51,190 bases of DNA, from positions 1 to 51,190 of the forward strand of contig CBFIAS010000009.1 in the NCBI GenBank assembly GCA_965660635.1. The letters run 5' to 3'. This DNA is from UBA7374 sp965660635 (GTDB taxonomy: Bacteria; Verrucomicrobiota; Verrucomicrobiia; Opitutales; Coraliomargaritaceae). Numbering within the stretch: position 1 is the first letter of the stretch; each line of letters starts with the position of its first letter. The notes beneath the pieces are model-generated. The model was not told where the DNA came from, did no database searches, and saw only the letters and a list, made by a program, of their open reading frames with translations. Positions 16,216 through 25,023 of this stretch are shown here, piece after piece. The translations under genes and the position numbers were made by a program.

Positions 16216-16710
16216 TCAAATAAGCCTTGGATCGAGAATCCAACGAAGCGAGCAAGTGCCAGAGACGCCCGGAGCCGCCCAAGGCAACCATTCGAGACAG
16301 ACCAGGACGCAGGTCTTTAGATGAATGCGAGCACCGCTCCTCTGGCCGGAGACGAGCAAGGAGAAGAGGATCTCCAGATTCGGATTATGGCCGACCAGCA
16401 GGACATCCCGCCCCATTCCACCAAGTGATTCAATGATCGGCTTCGGGTCACGCTCCGGCTCCAGTAAATCCTCGGTGCGCTCCACCAGCGGCCCTCTGCC
16501 CTCCGGATTGAGCGCCTGGAGAAAAATCCCCGCCGTCTCCCCTGCCCGAACCAGGGGGCTGACCCAAGCTTCCCCGGGCCGGAAATCCTCCTTTCCCCTT
16601 AAAAACGAACCGAGCCGTTCCGCATCCAAGCGACCCTTCCCGGCCAGTCTGCGACCCGCATCAGGGTAACCGGGCTCCGCCTTGGCATGCCGTAGTAGAT
16701 AGACCTTCAT
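16216..16710 (-). CDS. sixA: Phosphohistidine phosphatase, SixA-type
   Basis: This 164-residue member of the histidine phosphatase superfamily carries the phospho-acceptor His in LLRHAKAEPG at the N-terminus, SPLVRAGETA as the second Arg motif, and the second His in LVGHNPNLE. SixA removes phosphate from histidines, notably of phosphotransfer proteins. The ATG at 16710 places the catalytic His at residue 8, as usual; an open frame extends 25 residues further but does not match. It lies 40 bp upstream of the subtilase gene on the same strand, possibly co-transcribed. Confidence 0.9.
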   Translation of the reverse strand: MKVYLLRHAKAEPGYPDAGRRLAGKGRLDAERLGSFLRGKEDFRPGEAWVSPLVRAGETAGIFLQALNPEGRGPLVERTEDLLEPERDPKPIIESLGGMGRDVLLVGHNPNLEILFSLLVSGQRSGARIHLKTCVLVCLEWLPWAAPGVSGTCSLRWILDPRLI

Positions 16711-16768
16711 TGTCCCGTAAAGTGAACACCTTTGCAGCAACCCGCAAGCATCCACGGGCAAACCCCGC

Positions 16769-16803
16769 AAAAAAAAAGACGCCACTCTGCAAAGCGGCGT
16801 CTT
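16769..16803 (-). terminator. Intrinsic terminator downstream of the MazG-type gene
   Basis: Read on the minus strand, the 8-bp stem AAGACGCC (16803-16796) pairs with GGCGTCTT (16783-16776) around a 12-nt loop and runs into nine T residues. It ends the transcript of the gene at 16945-17310. It lies in a 234-bp gap that otherwise holds nothing recognisable. Confidence 0.85.
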
Positions 16804-16944
16804 ACAAACTACAAACTACAACTGATACGGAGCATAAGACGACCCACCCCGGCAAACGTTCAAAAAGATTCAAATTTTCTAGAAAAAAATATCCCCGGCA
16901 CCAGGAAACGCCCCCCCGGCCCCGGGAAAAACCCGGCCCAGAAG

Positions 16945-17310
16945 CTAGAGTTCTGTGTACTTCTCGCTCCGGCCCCGCGCCTTTTCCACCGGATATTTCT
17001 CCGCGTTGCGCTTCATTTTCGCCTCGATGATCCCGGAAATGTCCATGCCCGTAACATTGGCGAACTCAATGGCGAAGATAAAAATATCGGCCAGTTCCTG
17101 CTCCACCTTCTCCCGTAGCTTTTTTGCCTCCATGTCCCCGTGCGACTGCTCCGGAGACTGCCAGAGGAAGTGCTCCATCAACTCGGCCGCTTCTGCCGCG
17201 ATGGCCATGGAAAGGTTTTTGGGTGAATGGAATTGCTCCCAGTCCCTCTCGCGCGCAAAGGCCAGTACGCGATCCTTGATTTCCTGCAGGGCGGTAGAAC
17301 GGTCATCCAT
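16945..17310 (-). CDS. MazG-type nucleotide pyrophosphohydrolase
   Basis: This 121-residue all-alpha NTP pyrophosphohydrolase is of the single-domain type (RS21-C6/dCTPase-like), which converts (d)NTPs to monophosphates to clean the nucleotide pool. The metal-binding pattern is visible: EAAELMEHFLW (ExxE-type helix) and QELADIFIFAIEFAN (ExxD). SPKNLSMAIAAEAAEL and the tail KMKRNAEKYPVEKARG are family landmarks. It is a single gene closed by the terminator at 16769-16803 and divergent from the glycosyltransferase operon (98-bp spacer). Confidence 0.92.
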   Translation of the reverse strand: MDDRSTALQEIKDRVLAFARERDWEQFHSPKNLSMAIAAEAAELMEHFLWQSPEQSHGDMEAKKLREKVEQELADIFIFAIEFANVTGMDISGIIEAKMKRNAEKYPVEKARGRSEKYTEL

Positions 17311-17408
17311 CTGAACTCAGGAAAACCGGAGGCTGGCACAGGGCAATCCCAATCCTTTGAAGCTTGCCACCTTTGTGAAAGCCGACTCTCTGTAGCATTG
17401 CTAACCTA

Positions 17409-18923
17409 ATGGACAGACCAGTGCCAACAACCGCGCGGGGATTTGCCTCCAAGCCACTCCAACTGATTGGCGCAATTACCCTCCTTCGCCTGCTCTGGCA
17501 CTGCCTCGGGCCGGTCGGCATGGCAGGCGACGAGACCTACTACTGGCTTTGGGGCCAGTATCCCGACTGGGGCTACTTCAGCAAGCCGCCCCTCATCGGC
17601 TGGCTTTACGGCGTGCTCGGCACAGCATTCGGCAACTTCACCTGGATCTACAAGGCAGTCGCCACCCTGTTTTCCGCCGGAAGCCTCTGGTTCTTTTACC
17701 GCTTCCTGCTGCTTGTCACCAAGGGCGACACCCCCCTCAGCCTGGCCGGAACCGCCGCCCTCGCCCTCATGCCCGCCAACCTCCTCCTCGGCTCGATCCT
17801 CACGATCGATGCCCCGCTCCTCTTCTTCTGGATCCTCGGACTTTACTGCACCGCATCCCTCATCCTTTCCGAGCGGGCCGGTGCCGGCACATATGCCGGG
17901 CTCTGGCTGGCCCTTTGCCTCGGCCACCTCTCCAAGCAAATGATGCTCGTCCAGTCCGGGCTCATTCTCCTGCTCTGCCTGCTCCACCGGCGTGACCTAT
18001 TGCTCCGTCCCGCACTTTGGCTCGCTCTCGCCGGGTCATTGCTCGCCCTGCTGCCGCCCCTCTACTGGAACGCGCAGAACGAATGGATTACCGTGGCCCA
18101 CACCGCCCACCACTTCGAAGCGGGCAAATCCGGCATCGGGCAGGCCCTTGCCCGCCTCGGGGAATTATGGGGTGCCTTGGCCGGACTCATCTCCCCCGTC
18201 CTGTTCATCCTCGTCTTTCCCGCCCTGGTCTGGGGCTGGAAGCTCCGAAAGGAACCCGCCGTAACCATCTGCCTGCTATTCGGTGTCGCCGGACTCGCCG
18301 TCATGTCGGCCATGGCCTTTCGCCAGCGCGTCAACCCAAACTGGCCTGCCGTCTTCCTCTACGGCAGTCTTGCGCTCATCGTCCTCTGGTCCGCCCAAAG
18401 CCCCGGCCGCCAACGCTGGTTCCGCCGCGGCATCAAGCTCGGTGCCGTCATGAGCCTGGCCCTGATGCTTCTACTCCCCCTCCTGGGACCACTCTCTGGA
18501 GCATTTGCCAAGGTCGGCATAAAGCCCCAGCGCCGCGGATGGCTGGGTTACCCGCAAATGGTTGCCCAATGCAGTCAACTCGCACCCGGCGCCAGGCAGT
18601 TGATCTTTGTCGGTCACCGTTTCACCGCCTCCCAGTTTGCCTACCACGGAGCCGACCCCCGGCGGGTGCATCTCTGGAATGACAGCGGCCGGGCACTCAG
18701 CCAGTTCGATTTTTTCCCGCCCCCGCTCCCGGACCAGCCTACTCTGGTCGTCGTCGAACAGAAAAAAGCGACCAGTCAAACCTCCCTGCCTGAATCCCTC
18801 GCAGGCCGCTTGCAAAACCCGAGACCCATCGGCGATCTACCCATGCACCCGGCCCGGGATTATCCACGTTTCCACCTCTATCTGGCCGATTCCATCAGCC
18901 CCGGTCCAGCGCAAACGCTCTGA
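17409..18923 (+). CDS. GT39-family membrane glycosyltransferase (first gene of envelope-glycosylation operon)
   Basis: This 504-residue polytopic protein of the PMT/ArnT superfamily uses a polyprenyl-phosphate sugar on the outer face of the inner membrane. The first loop contains the acidic GDETYYWLWGQYPDWGYF with the catalytic-type Asp-Glu, followed by KPPLIGWLYG; at least ten hydrophobic segments follow. This 'GDE.YYW...GY..KPP' form is the subfamily often found beside LAB_N and DPM1-like genes. A soluble region ends the protein (about residues 365-504). The ATG at 17409 follows a 98-bp divergent spacer. The next gene starts 3 bp after its stop. Confidence 0.9.
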   Translation: MDRPVPTTARGFASKPLQLIGAITLLRLLWHCLGPVGMAGDETYYWLWGQYPDWGYFSKPPLIGWLYGVLGTAFGNFTWIYKAVATLFSAGSLWFFYRFLLLVTKGDTPLSLAGTAALALMPANLLLGSILTIDAPLLFFWILGLYCTASLILSERAGAGTYAGLWLALCLGHLSKQMMLVQSGLILLLCLLHRRDLLLRPALWLALAGSLLALLPPLYWNAQNEWITVAHTAHHFEAGKSGIGQALARLGELWGALAGLISPVLFILVFPALVWGWKLRKEPAVTICLLFGVAGLAVMSAMAFRQRVNPNWPAVFLYGSLALIVLWSAQSPGRQRWFRRGIKLGAVMSLALMLLLPLLGPLSGAFAKVGIKPQRRGWLGYPQMVAQCSQLAPGARQLIFVGHRFTASQFAYHGADPRRVHLWNDSGRALSQFDFFPPPLPDQPTLVVVEQKKATSQTSLPESLAGRLQNPRPIGDLPMHPARDYPRFHLYLADSISPGPAQTL

Positions 18924-18926
18924 TCC

Positions 18927-19631
18927 ATGAGTGACTACAGCATCATCATCCCTTTCTACAACGAGTCCGAAAGCGTGATCGCCGTGCTTCGCGAAGTCCT
19001 CGAGACAAATCCCGGCGCGGAGGTCATCGCGATCAACGACGGCAGCAGTGACAGCACCTACGCGTTGATGCGTTCTGTCGAGGGCGTGACTGCCCGCACC
19101 TTCGCGCAGAACCGCGGCCAGTCCGCCGCCATGTACGCAGGCATGCGCATCGCCAGTCGGGAGGTCTGTGTGATGATGGACGGAGACGGCCAGAACGACC
19201 CGGCCGACATCCCCCGCCTCCGGGCCGGACTCAAAGACGGCATCGACATGGTCTGCGGCTACCGGGCCAATCGCAAGGACAAGGCAAGCCGCCGCTGGGC
19301 CTCGCAGATCGCCAACCGGATACGGACCGCCTTCATCGATGACGGCCTTCGTGACACCGGCTGCTCCCTGAAGTGCTTTCACCGCCGCTCAGTCGATCAC
19401 CTCGTGCCCTTCAACGGCATGCACCGCTACATGGCCGCCTTCATGAAACAGGCGGGCTTGCACATCGTCGAGGTTCCGGTCAACCACCGGGAGCGACACG
19501 CCGGCGCATCAAAATACACCAACTGGGAACGCGCCCTCCGCGGCATCTACGACTTGGTCGGGGTCTCCTGGCTGATTCGCCGAAAAGTGCGCTTCGACCT
19601 GGTTCAGGAAAAAACCGGAGAAAGCCAATGA
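18927..19631 (+). CDS. GT2-family glycosyltransferase, DPM1/ArnC-like
   Basis: This 234-residue GT-A enzyme is predicted to move a sugar from a nucleotide donor to undecaprenyl phosphate at the cytoplasmic face. It shows SIIIPFYNES, VIAINDGSSDST, the FAQNRGQSAAMYAGM segment and the DxD motif in MMDGDGQNDP (Asp85/Asp87), then DTGCSLKCF and the HRERHAGASKYT motif shared with dolichol-phosphate mannose synthase. It lacks the two C-terminal TM helices of ArnC and so is the short, DPM1-like form. It sits between the GT39 gene (3 bp) and the LAB_N gene (ATGA overlap), so it most likely makes the lipid-linked sugar they use. Confidence 0.92.
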   Translation: MSDYSIIIPFYNESESVIAVLREVLETNPGAEVIAINDGSSDSTYALMRSVEGVTARTFAQNRGQSAAMYAGMRIASREVCVMMDGDGQNDPADIPRLRAGLKDGIDMVCGYRANRKDKASRRWASQIANRIRTAFIDDGLRDTGCSLKCFHRRSVDHLVPFNGMHRYMAAFMKQAGLHIVEVPVNHRERHAGASKYTNWERALRGIYDLVGVSWLIRRKVRFDLVQEKTGESQ

Positions 19632-19993
19632 TCCCCGACTGCATCTACAGCACCCTGCCCGTCCTCGCCTTCATGCACGATGTCCTCATCGACTCGGATT
19701 TCCTCGGCTTCCGTATTGTTGTCACCCCGTGGAAATTCGTCGGCTACGCCGGCGTGCTCCTCTTCGGCGGACGCTGGATTGTCCAGATAATTGCCTCCCG
19801 GCGAGAGCAGAAGGTCACCATGCCCCGCCTCTTTTGGATCATGTCGCTGGCCGGTTCCCTCTGCCTGATCAGCTACTTCACTTTGGGGAAAAACGACTCG
19901 GTCGGCATCCTCTCCAACCTTTTCCCCACCTTCGTCGCTGCCTACAACCTCATGCTCGACCTGCGCAACGCGCGCAACGAGGCGGGCGCCTGA
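19628..19993 (+). CDS. LAB_N-domain small membrane protein (lipid A biosynthesis N-terminal domain)
   Basis: This 121-residue protein has three hydrophobic helices (about 37-56, 66-86 and 93-112). It fits the LAB_N domain, first described at the N-terminus of some LpxB proteins: GVLLFGGRWIVQIIASRREQK, then PRLFWIMSLAGSLCLISYF, and AAYNLMLDLRN at the end. Its function is not established. Size, topology and position between the GT2 and ArnT-like genes suggest a role like the ArnE/ArnF flippase subunits; that is inference. The start at 19628 overlaps the GT2 stop (ATGA). Confidence 0.9.
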   Translation: MIPDCIYSTLPVLAFMHDVLIDSDFLGFRIVVTPWKFVGYAGVLLFGGRWIVQIIASRREQKVTMPRLFWIMSLAGSLCLISYFTLGKNDSVGILSNLFPTFVAAYNLMLDLRNARNEAGA

Positions 19994-20000
19994 AAACACC

Positions 20001-21677
20001 ATGCCCGATTGGCTCAAACGTCGCCCACTCCTGGTCATCAGCCTGTGCGCCCTCCTTTATCTCCTGCCCGGAGCCGCGCAAATGCCCCTGGTTGACCGCG
20101 ACGAGCCGCGCTTTGCCCGGGCCACCGTGGAGATGATTGAAGGCGGTGACTGGATCGTCCCATATTTCAACGGCCAATACCGCTTCGACAAGCCCCCGCT
20201 GACCTACTGGTGGATGAGCCTGCACTACCGCCTCCTCGGCGTGACCGAACTGGCCGCCAGGCTCCACTCAGCATTGGCCGCCTGGCTAACTGCCCTGCTC
20301 ACCTATTCCATCGCCCGCCGCATGGGGCAGGATAAAAACTGGGCCTGCCTCGCCGGCCTGGTCTGGCTGAGCAGCCTGCAAGTGCTCATCCATGGACGCG
20401 TCGCGGTGGCTGACATGCCGCTCATCCTCGGCATCACCCTGAGCATGCGCGGCTTGATTGAATACATCCTCGGCGACCAGCCGCTCAAACCGCCCGGACG
20501 ATGGTTCTGGGTTGTTGTCGCAGGGCAGTGCATTGCCTTCTACGCAAAGGGCCCGCTCGCCTTCTTTGTCCCCCTGGTAGCCCTTCTCCTGTTTTTTGCA
20601 GTACGCCGGAAGGAAGCTCTTACGCCTGCCCAATGGAAGCGCGCGGGTGCAGACACACTCCCCGGCCTCGTACTGGTCACCGCAGCGGTTGCTGCATGGG
20701 GCATACCTGCCCTCCTGCGAACGCAAGGAGCCTACTTCGATGTCGGCATCGGTGAGCACGTCGTGGAGCGCGGCATCAGCTCTTTCAATGACCGGTTCTA
20801 CATACCTGGAGTGTATTACTTCTTTATCATTCTTATCTTCTTCAGCCCATGGGTGTCTGCGCTTTTCCCCGCCGTGCGTCATGCCTGGCAGCAGCGGCAT
20901 TCCAGTGACAGGAGCGCACTCCTGCTCCTTGGCTGGGCAGCCGCCCCGTTCATCGTCTTCGCCTTCTACAAGACACAGTTGCCCCACTACATCCTTCCCG
21001 GCTATCCCGCGCTGGCCATCCTCGCCACCCGGTGGATGAGCCGCCATCCGCAACCCGGGATCCAGTGGAGCGTATGGCTCAACCGCACCGCACTCGCTGC
21101 GGGCATCCTCGCCGCTCTGGTTCTCGCTTTAAACCTGCTGCCAAGCGGGGAACTGCGCCCGCTTGGCATCGCCTGTGCCTCGCTCGCACTGATCCTCGCC
21201 AGCCTGCTCTTTGCCTCCGAATCCGTCCGGAACCGCAAACTGGGCCGTACCCTCGCCACAATGGGCCTGGCCAGCCTCCTCATGGTCCCTTTCTCCCTCG
21301 GGCTGAGAAGCGCCCATGCCACCATACGCCTCACCGAAACCATTGGGCACACATGGCCCAGCACTGGGAAGCCGGCACGGGCCAACGGTTTTTCCGAGCC
21401 GAGCCTTGTCTGGTACAGCGGACACACCTGGCAATTTTCATCCGGCACCGGTTCCACTGACGAGCAGCCACGACTTATTGGATCCCGACGCTGGCGTCTC
21501 GACGGCGACTTTCTGGCCGACTGGATCTCCGGGCAGAGCCCCCAGCCTTTGCACGACCACCGCGCCGAAATCGAGTCCCGTTACCCCTCAACTCCAATCC
21601 AGTGGATCCAGGGTTTCAACCCCGGCAACAGCTCCTGGGTCGAAATAGCCTGCATCGGAAAGCAAGTCCAACCATGA
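20001..21677 (+). CDS. ArnT-like glycosyltransferase (lipid A/envelope sugar transferase)
   Basis: This 558-residue GT39 protein is closest in style to ArnT, which moves aminoarabinose from undecaprenyl phosphate to lipid A. The first periplasmic loop LVDRDEPRFARATVEMIEGG keeps the essential Asp-Glu and continues DWIVPYFNGQYRFDKPPLTYWW, the ArnT pattern. About a dozen TM helices precede a C-terminal soluble domain (about 455-558). The sugar is unknown: no aminoarabinose genes (arnA/arnB) are present here. It starts 7 bp after the LAB_N gene and overlaps the PAP2 gene by ATGA. Confidence 0.92.
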   Translation: MPDWLKRRPLLVISLCALLYLLPGAAQMPLVDRDEPRFARATVEMIEGGDWIVPYFNGQYRFDKPPLTYWWMSLHYRLLGVTELAARLHSALAAWLTALLTYSIARRMGQDKNWACLAGLVWLSSLQVLIHGRVAVADMPLILGITLSMRGLIEYILGDQPLKPPGRWFWVVVAGQCIAFYAKGPLAFFVPLVALLLFFAVRRKEALTPAQWKRAGADTLPGLVLVTAAVAAWGIPALLRTQGAYFDVGIGEHVVERGISSFNDRFYIPGVYYFFIILIFFSPWVSALFPAVRHAWQQRHSSDRSALLLLGWAAAPFIVFAFYKTQLPHYILPGYPALAILATRWMSRHPQPGIQWSVWLNRTALAAGILAALVLALNLLPSGELRPLGIACASLALILASLLFASESVRNRKLGRTLATMGLASLLMVPFSLGLRSAHATIRLTETIGHTWPSTGKPARANGFSEPSLVWYSGHTWQFSSGTGSTDEQPRLIGSRRWRLDGDFLADWISGQSPQPLHDHRAEIESRYPSTPIQWIQGFNPGNSSWVEIACIGKQVQP

Positions 21678-22471
21678 AGGCCGAAACAAGCAAACAACTC
21701 CACCTGCAGGCACTCCGGCAGAAGGCATCGACATGGCGTAGCCTGCCCGCCGACCTCAGGCACGTCGCCCTCTTCTTCTGGAACTCCCTCCTACGGCGCA
21801 AACGGATGTTCCCGGCCCTACTGCTCGCCGCCTCACTCTTCGCCCTCTTTCTTGTGCGGCCCTTCGAGAGCGGCTTCAACAGCTGGCTGCAAGCCCGCTT
21901 CGACTCTCCATTTTTTAACGATGCCGCCAGTTGGCTCTCCTGGAGCGGGGAGTACTTCTTTCCCCTCATGGTCGTCCTGCCCTGCTGGCTGCTCGGATGC
22001 TTCCGCCGCTCGCGCCGTCTGCAGGTTCTTGCCGCCTGCATACTCGTTTCCTTCGTAGCCAGCAGCCTGGTCGTGCGTGCCGGAAAAATCGCCACCGGAC
22101 GCCTGCGACCCATTGTGGCCGAGAGAAACGAGCAGCCGGACACTTTCATCGGCCCGACCCTCAAGCCGAAATACCACGGTTTTCCCTCCGGACACACCGC
22201 TGCCGCCTTCGCCACATCGACTCCGGTTCTCTTCGTCCATCCCGCCCTTGGTGGCGCCTTGAGCCTCTGCTCCGGACTCATTGCGCTGTCCCGCACCCAC
22301 GAGAACCAGCATTACCCCTCCGATCTCGTAGCCGGGATCGCCGTCGGGATCCTTTGCTCCCTGCCCGCCCGCAGACTCTTGCAAGCCTTTCCTTCATCGA
22401 ACGCACCCGATCCGCACATTGCCACCCATGAAGAACCAAGCCCAAAGCGACAAAGACCTGCATCCGAATAA
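21674..22471 (+). CDS. PAP2-family membrane phosphatase (first of two)
   Basis: This 265-residue membrane protein carries the full three-part PAP2 signature: K138-IATGR-LRP, PSGHT at 171-175 and SRTHENQHYPSD (Arg207, His213, Asp217). The nucleophile is His213. The group includes LpxE, PgpB and undecaprenyl-pyrophosphate phosphatases. In this operon it could dephosphorylate lipid A or recycle the polyprenyl carrier; the sequence does not decide. The start at 21674 overlaps the ArnT-like stop (ATGA), and its 3' end overlaps the next PAP2 gene by 44 bp in another frame. Confidence 0.92.
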   Translation: MKAETSKQLHLQALRQKASTWRSLPADLRHVALFFWNSLLRRKRMFPALLLAASLFALFLVRPFESGFNSWLQARFDSPFFNDAASWLSWSGEYFFPLMVVLPCWLLGCFRRSRRLQVLAACILVSFVASSLVVRAGKIATGRLRPIVAERNEQPDTFIGPTLKPKYHGFPSGHTAAAFATSTPVLFVHPALGGALSLCSGLIALSRTHENQHYPSDLVAGIAVGILCSLPARRLLQAFPSSNAPDPHIATHEEPSPKRQRPASE

Positions 22472-23606
22472 ACTGATATACATGCCGCTTGTTTTCGGCC
22501 TTGTCTTCAGCCTCATCAGCAATCTGCTCGGCTGGGACCTGGCCTTTCAGGAATTATTCCGCGATGCATCCAACCAGCGCTGGACAGGTGAGAATCTACC
22601 ACTCTTCGACTGGCTTTATCATTACGGGGTCGTTCCAGCACTGGTCGTCGCGGTCGTCTCACTGGTCGTCCTCATCCTCAGCTACAGCCTGCGCCCGCTA
22701 CTAGCGTCCCGCCGCGTGGCAGCCTACCTGTTTCTACTCCTCGCATTAGGCAATGGGCTCATTACCAACGCCATCCTCAAGGAGTATTGGGGCCGCCCCA
22801 GGCCCAGCCAGATCGTCCAGTTCGGCGGCACCGAGCAATACGAAGCCAGCCTGACCCAGGACTTTGCCCGGGAGGGTAAATCCTTTCCTGGCGGACACGC
22901 CACCATGGGCTTCTACTTTTTTGGCGTGGCCCTCCTTTTCAAAGGCCGCGCCCGGCTCATCTGGATACTCTTTGCCCTGCTCTTCGGAGGCGCCATCTCT
23001 GTGGCACGCTCCAGCTACGGCGGACACTTCCTCACCGACAACATATGGGCCGCCATCATCATGTGGCTGACCAGCCTGCTGCTCTTCCGGGCCTTCCGGC
23101 TGCAGGACAGCCTGGTACATGTGGAACAGCCCGCGCGTTCGCCATTCCATGCATGGAGGCGCAAGTGGGCCGGCATCGCTTTGCTGCCTCTCGTTGTCCT
23201 GCTGGTCATCGGCGCGGCTGTAGCCACCCCAAGGGACAAAACCGAAACCCTGCGCATGGAGCTGGCAGAGGGCTCGCCGGCACAGGTCATCCAGCTCGAC
23301 ATCACCGGAGATCTGGTCCTCAAGACTGGCCAGCCGGACTTGCTCTGCATCGCCCGGGGGGTCGGCTTCGGTTTTCCCAAGACCCGGCTTATGCTTCGCA
23401 TGATCAACTCCGGGATGCCCGGAGAACACCAGGTCGAGCATTATGTCCGGGGCTTTTTTACTGATTTGCAGGCCACCACCACACTGCATCTACCAGCCGG
23501 GCACCGCTATGAGATTCTTTACCAGCCGGAAAAGATCAACGGCATCTACCTGGACGGAACCCTTCTGGCCGATCTACCAGGAAAGCAAACGATCGATCTA
23601 CGCTAG
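22428..23606 (+). CDS. PAP2-family membrane phosphatase with extra C-terminal domain
   Basis: Residues 1-215 form a PAP2 domain with K118-EYWGR-PRP, the variant PGGHAT (154-159) and ARSSYGGHFLTD (Arg194, His200, Asp204). The variant GGH in place of SGH is seen in some LpxE-like phosphatases. After a linker and one more TM helix (about 247-265), a roughly 125-residue domain rich in beta strands follows (LDITGDLVLKTGQPDLL ... TTTLHLPAGHRYEILY) that I do not recognise. It probably lies in the periplasm. The start at 22428 (MKNQAQ) is inside the upstream gene; a TTG at 22419 is less likely. It is the last gene of the operon and convergent with mgtE (15-bp gap). Confidence 0.9.
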   Translation: MKNQAQSDKDLHPNKLIYMPLVFGLVFSLISNLLGWDLAFQELFRDASNQRWTGENLPLFDWLYHYGVVPALVVAVVSLVVLILSYSLRPLLASRRVAAYLFLLLALGNGLITNAILKEYWGRPRPSQIVQFGGTEQYEASLTQDFAREGKSFPGGHATMGFYFFGVALLFKGRARLIWILFALLFGGAISVARSSYGGHFLTDNIWAAIIMWLTSLLLFRAFRLQDSLVHVEQPARSPFHAWRRKWAGIALLPLVVLLVIGAAVATPRDKTETLRMELAEGSPAQVIQLDITGDLVLKTGQPDLLCIARGVGFGFPKTRLMLRMINSGMPGEHQVEHYVRGFFTDLQATTTLHLPAGHRYEILYQPEKINGIYLDGTLLADLPGKQTIDLR

Positions 23607-23621
23607 CAGAAGCCCAGCCCA

Positions 23622-24971
23622 CTAGCCGAGAACAGCGACCGCGATCGAGAAATAAATAATCAGGCCCAGCACGTCCATCACCGAAGTGATCAATGGGCTG
23701 CTGGCCACCGCCGGATCCACCTTCAGGATGCTCAAGCCGAAAGGCAGCAGCGCCCCAAAGGTGTTGGCCACCACCACGATGGCCACCATGCTCAAGCCGA
23801 CAATCAGCGCAATCGACTGGCCACCCCCGTAGAAGGAACCCGCAAGGTAAGCCAGCAGCCCCATCGCCGATCCGAGAAACACGCCCACCGTCAGTTCCTT
23901 GGCCAGCGCAGGCAACCAGTCTCCCAGCCGGAGATCGCCCGTGGCAATGGCCCGCACCATCAAAGTCGCGGATTGCGCCCCGCTGTTGCCACCGCTGGCG
24001 ATCACCAGTGGCATGAAAAGAGCCAGAGCAATGACTTCAGTTAGGTATTCCTCATAACCCGCAATCACCGCAGCCGAGACGAGATTGACCAGGATAAGGA
24101 CACACAGCCAGACGATGCGCTTGCGGAAAAGCTGCGACGGGGTCGCCGCGCTGTACTTCGACTCCAGCGGAGCCACTGCCGCGCCCTTCTGGATGTCCTC
24201 CGTCACCTCCTCCTCGGCCACGTCCATGATGTCGTCCACTGTGACGATTCCAACAATGACACCCTCCGAATCCACCACCGGGAGCGCGTTGATGTCGTAG
24301 CGCTGGATCATCTCCACCGCCATCTCGCGATCCTCGAATGCCGAGATGCTCACGCAATTGAAGTTCAGCATGTCACGGATCACCGTGCCCGGCGCCGCCA
24401 TGATCAGACGACGCATCCGCACGATGTCGATCAGCTTGCCGTTCGAGTCTGTCACGTAGAGAATGTTAAAGATCTCCGAGTCGCGCCCGTACTTGCGCAC
24501 ATGCGCCAGGGCCACCTCGACCGTCCATTCCTCCCGCAGCCGGATGTAGTCCGGCGTCATGATCCGCCCGACACTCTCTTCCGGATAACCGAGCAACTGG
24601 CGCGACTCAGCCAGGTCCTCCGGGCTGAGCAACTGTAAAAGACGGCGTGTCACCGTGGCGGGAAGCTCTTCCAGCATGGCGGTACGGTCGTCCGGGCTCA
24701 GGTCCGCCAGCAGAGCGCGCGTATCGGCATCCGTCAACGCGGTCAACAGGCTGTCCTGCGCCTCCGGCTCCAGGTAGGCGAACACATCTGCCGCCCGCTG
24801 CCTCGGCAAGGCCCGGTAAGCCAGGATCCGGTGCGGCTTGTCCAGACGTATCAACAAGTCGGCGATCTCCGGGTGCGCCCAACTGCCCAGCCGCTCCGAA
24901 ACCGCCTTCAACTGGTTCCTCGCGATCAGCGACTCGATCTCTTCTTCAACCTGTGCATCGACGTCCTGCAT
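23622..24971 (-). CDS. mgtE: MgtE-type magnesium transporter
   Basis: MgtE is a dimeric, Mg2+-gated channel in the inner membrane. The 449-residue product has the N-terminal superhelical domain (residues about 20-130, with LEELPATVTRRLLQLLSPED), two CBS domains (VGRIMTPDYIRLREEWTV; VSISAFEDREMAVEMIQRYDINALPVVD), the plug helix and five TM helices. The pore segment ALFMPLVIASGGNSGAQSATLMVRAIATGD is clearly present. The start at 24971 fits the family. No M-box-like leader is evident in the 52 bp before the next gene upstream. Confidence 0.96.
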   Translation of the reverse strand: MQDVDAQVEEEIESLIARNQLKAVSERLGSWAHPEIADLLIRLDKPHRILAYRALPRQRAADVFAYLEPEAQDSLLTALTDADTRALLADLSPDDRTAMLEELPATVTRRLLQLLSPEDLAESRQLLGYPEESVGRIMTPDYIRLREEWTVEVALAHVRKYGRDSEIFNILYVTDSNGKLIDIVRMRRLIMAAPGTVIRDMLNFNCVSISAFEDREMAVEMIQRYDINALPVVDSEGVIVGIVTVDDIMDVAEEEVTEDIQKGAAVAPLESKYSAATPSQLFRKRIVWLCVLILVNLVSAAVIAGYEEYLTEVIALALFMPLVIASGGNSGAQSATLMVRAIATGDLRLGDWLPALAKELTVGVFLGSAMGLLAYLAGSFYGGGQSIALIVGLSMVAIVVVANTFGALLPFGLSILKVDPAVASSPLITSVMDVLGLIIYFSIAVAVLG

Positions 24972-25023
24972 GGAGCAAAAGATTGGCTCCGCCGACTCCG
25001 GAGTAAAGACGGGAAAACGCCGT

